From: Candidatus Syntrophocurvum alkaliphilum
Lineage (GTDB): Bacteria > Bacillota > Syntrophomonadia > Syntrophomonadales > Syntrophomonadaceae
Assembly: GCF_009734445.1 (NCBI RefSeq)
Contig: NZ_CP046457.1
Coordinates: 310,001-374,000 of the forward strand
Length of the DNA stretch: 64,000 nt
Reading direction: 5' to 3'
The notes under the pieces were generated by a model, which saw nothing but the letters and a program-made list of their open reading frames with translations, did not search any database and was not told where the DNA came from. Position 1 is the stretch's first letter; the number at the start of each line of letters is the position of its first letter. Positions 63,623 to 64,000 of this stretch are shown piece after piece. A program made the position numbers and the translations under genes.

Positions 63623-64000
63623 TTGAATAATAATAATAATAATATTCGTTCTGCTATAGGAATCTTACTAGCTTTTTTATTTTTATCTTTATGTTTTACA
63701 CCTCAAATGCAAACTCTTTTTACAATCCCTGGACATCAAAAATTGGTAGTGGGCGAAACTAGTTCAATTGACATTAGCCTGCCAAATACATTAGATGATA
63801 AATTGGAATTAGTAGTTGCTGGTTTACCATCAACTAGTGTTTTTGCAGCCCCCGAAGATCCTCCAGTAAAGGTTAACCGAAATGAATTTGGATATGAAAT
63901 AGTTGCATTAAGACCTGGTACTGTTGATGTTAAATTAAAATTATTAGGACATATTCCAATAAGATCAATAAAAGTAGAATCCGTACCAACTAGAAGAGTT
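63623..64000 (+). CDS. spoIVB: SpoIVB peptidase, N-terminal part (cut by window end)
   Basis: First 126 codons, open at base 64000. TTG start after GGGAGTGA. MNNNNNNIRSAIGI then a membrane/signal helix (LLAFLFLSLCFTP), then a beta-rich region with PGHQKLVVGETSSIDISLP and the typical LLGHIPIRSIKVESVPTRRV just before the PDZ domain. SpoIVB is the forespore signalling serine protease that triggers pro-sigma-K processing; PDZ and catalytic domains lie beyond the window. Position after recN is the classic one. Six AAT repeats encode the asparagines. Confidence 0.9.
   Translation, partial: MNNNNNNIRSAIGILLAFLFLSLCFTPQMQTLFTIPGHQKLVVGETSSIDISLPNTLDDKLELVVAGLPSTSVFAAPEDPPVKVNRNEFGYEIVALRPGTVDVKLKLLGHIPIRSIKVESVPTRRV

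Overview
The window is low-GC DNA whose convincing genes are all on the + strand. It looks like a contiguous chromosomal stretch of an anaerobic, endospore-forming Clostridia-type Firmicute. The spore evidence is a complete spoIIIAA-AH operon, an intact pro-sigma-K gene and the start of spoIVB at the right edge. Anaerobic metabolism is suggested by a ferredoxin-type reductase, a B12-dependent acyl-CoA mutase operon and a biotin carboxylase/keto-acid carboxyltransferase pair. A strong candidate OLE RNA with its OapA membrane partner sits between ispA and dxs. That RNA class is known mainly from extremophilic (alkaliphilic, thermophilic, halophilic) anaerobic Firmicutes, so such a lifestyle is likely. 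I cannot name the genus.

Layout. 0-7 kb: end of an Fe-S aldo/keto reductase, ruvX, DUF1292, a VanW-type wall protein, mltG, a U32/TrhP-type tRNA hydroxylation protein, a DUF4911 gene with no usual start codon, and a class B PBP. 7-14 kb: a lone nadA, then an operon of cobalamin adenosyltransferase, acyl-CoA mutase large and small subunits, MeaB chaperone, a C_GCAxxG_C_C protein, a divergent MtnA-like isomerase and a small unknown. The mutase has the Phe/Gln active-site pair of isobutyryl-CoA mutase rather than methylmalonyl-CoA mutase. 14-20 kb: an M24 peptidase, an MFS transporter bracketed by inverted copies of a 29-bp palindromic repeat, decayed DNA, sigK and a membrane metallophosphoesterase. 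20-27 kb: galT-like, yqeG, and aroE-C-K-B with a pseudopilin and a UPF0316 gene between aroE and aroC. 26.7-27.2 kb: a minus-strand, repeat-built, apparently non-coding unit with its own terminator.

27-36 kb is a monoderm type IV pilus/competence-type cluster (pilB, pilC, pilins, prepilin peptidase, PilX-like, pilM-N-O; no pilT, no secretin). 36-41 kb: tldD/tldE, a fragment of a sugar/nucleoside ABC permease, aroQ, a PepP-type peptidase and efp. 41-47 kb: a CD1247-type protein and spoIIIAA-AH. 47-51 kb: a structured leader, a carboxyltransferase fused to an AccB-like biotin carrier, and accC. 51-64 kb: Asp23/AmaP/DUF2273 envelope-stress proteins, nusB, a TsaD paralogue, xseA-xseB, ispA, OLE RNA, oapA, dxs, tlyA, nadK, a YtqB-type methyltransferase, argR, recN and partial spoIVB.

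Three things deserve most attention: the OLE RNA/OapA locus, the isobutyryl-type mutase operon, and several genes whose only sensible start codon is AUA, AUU or AUC.
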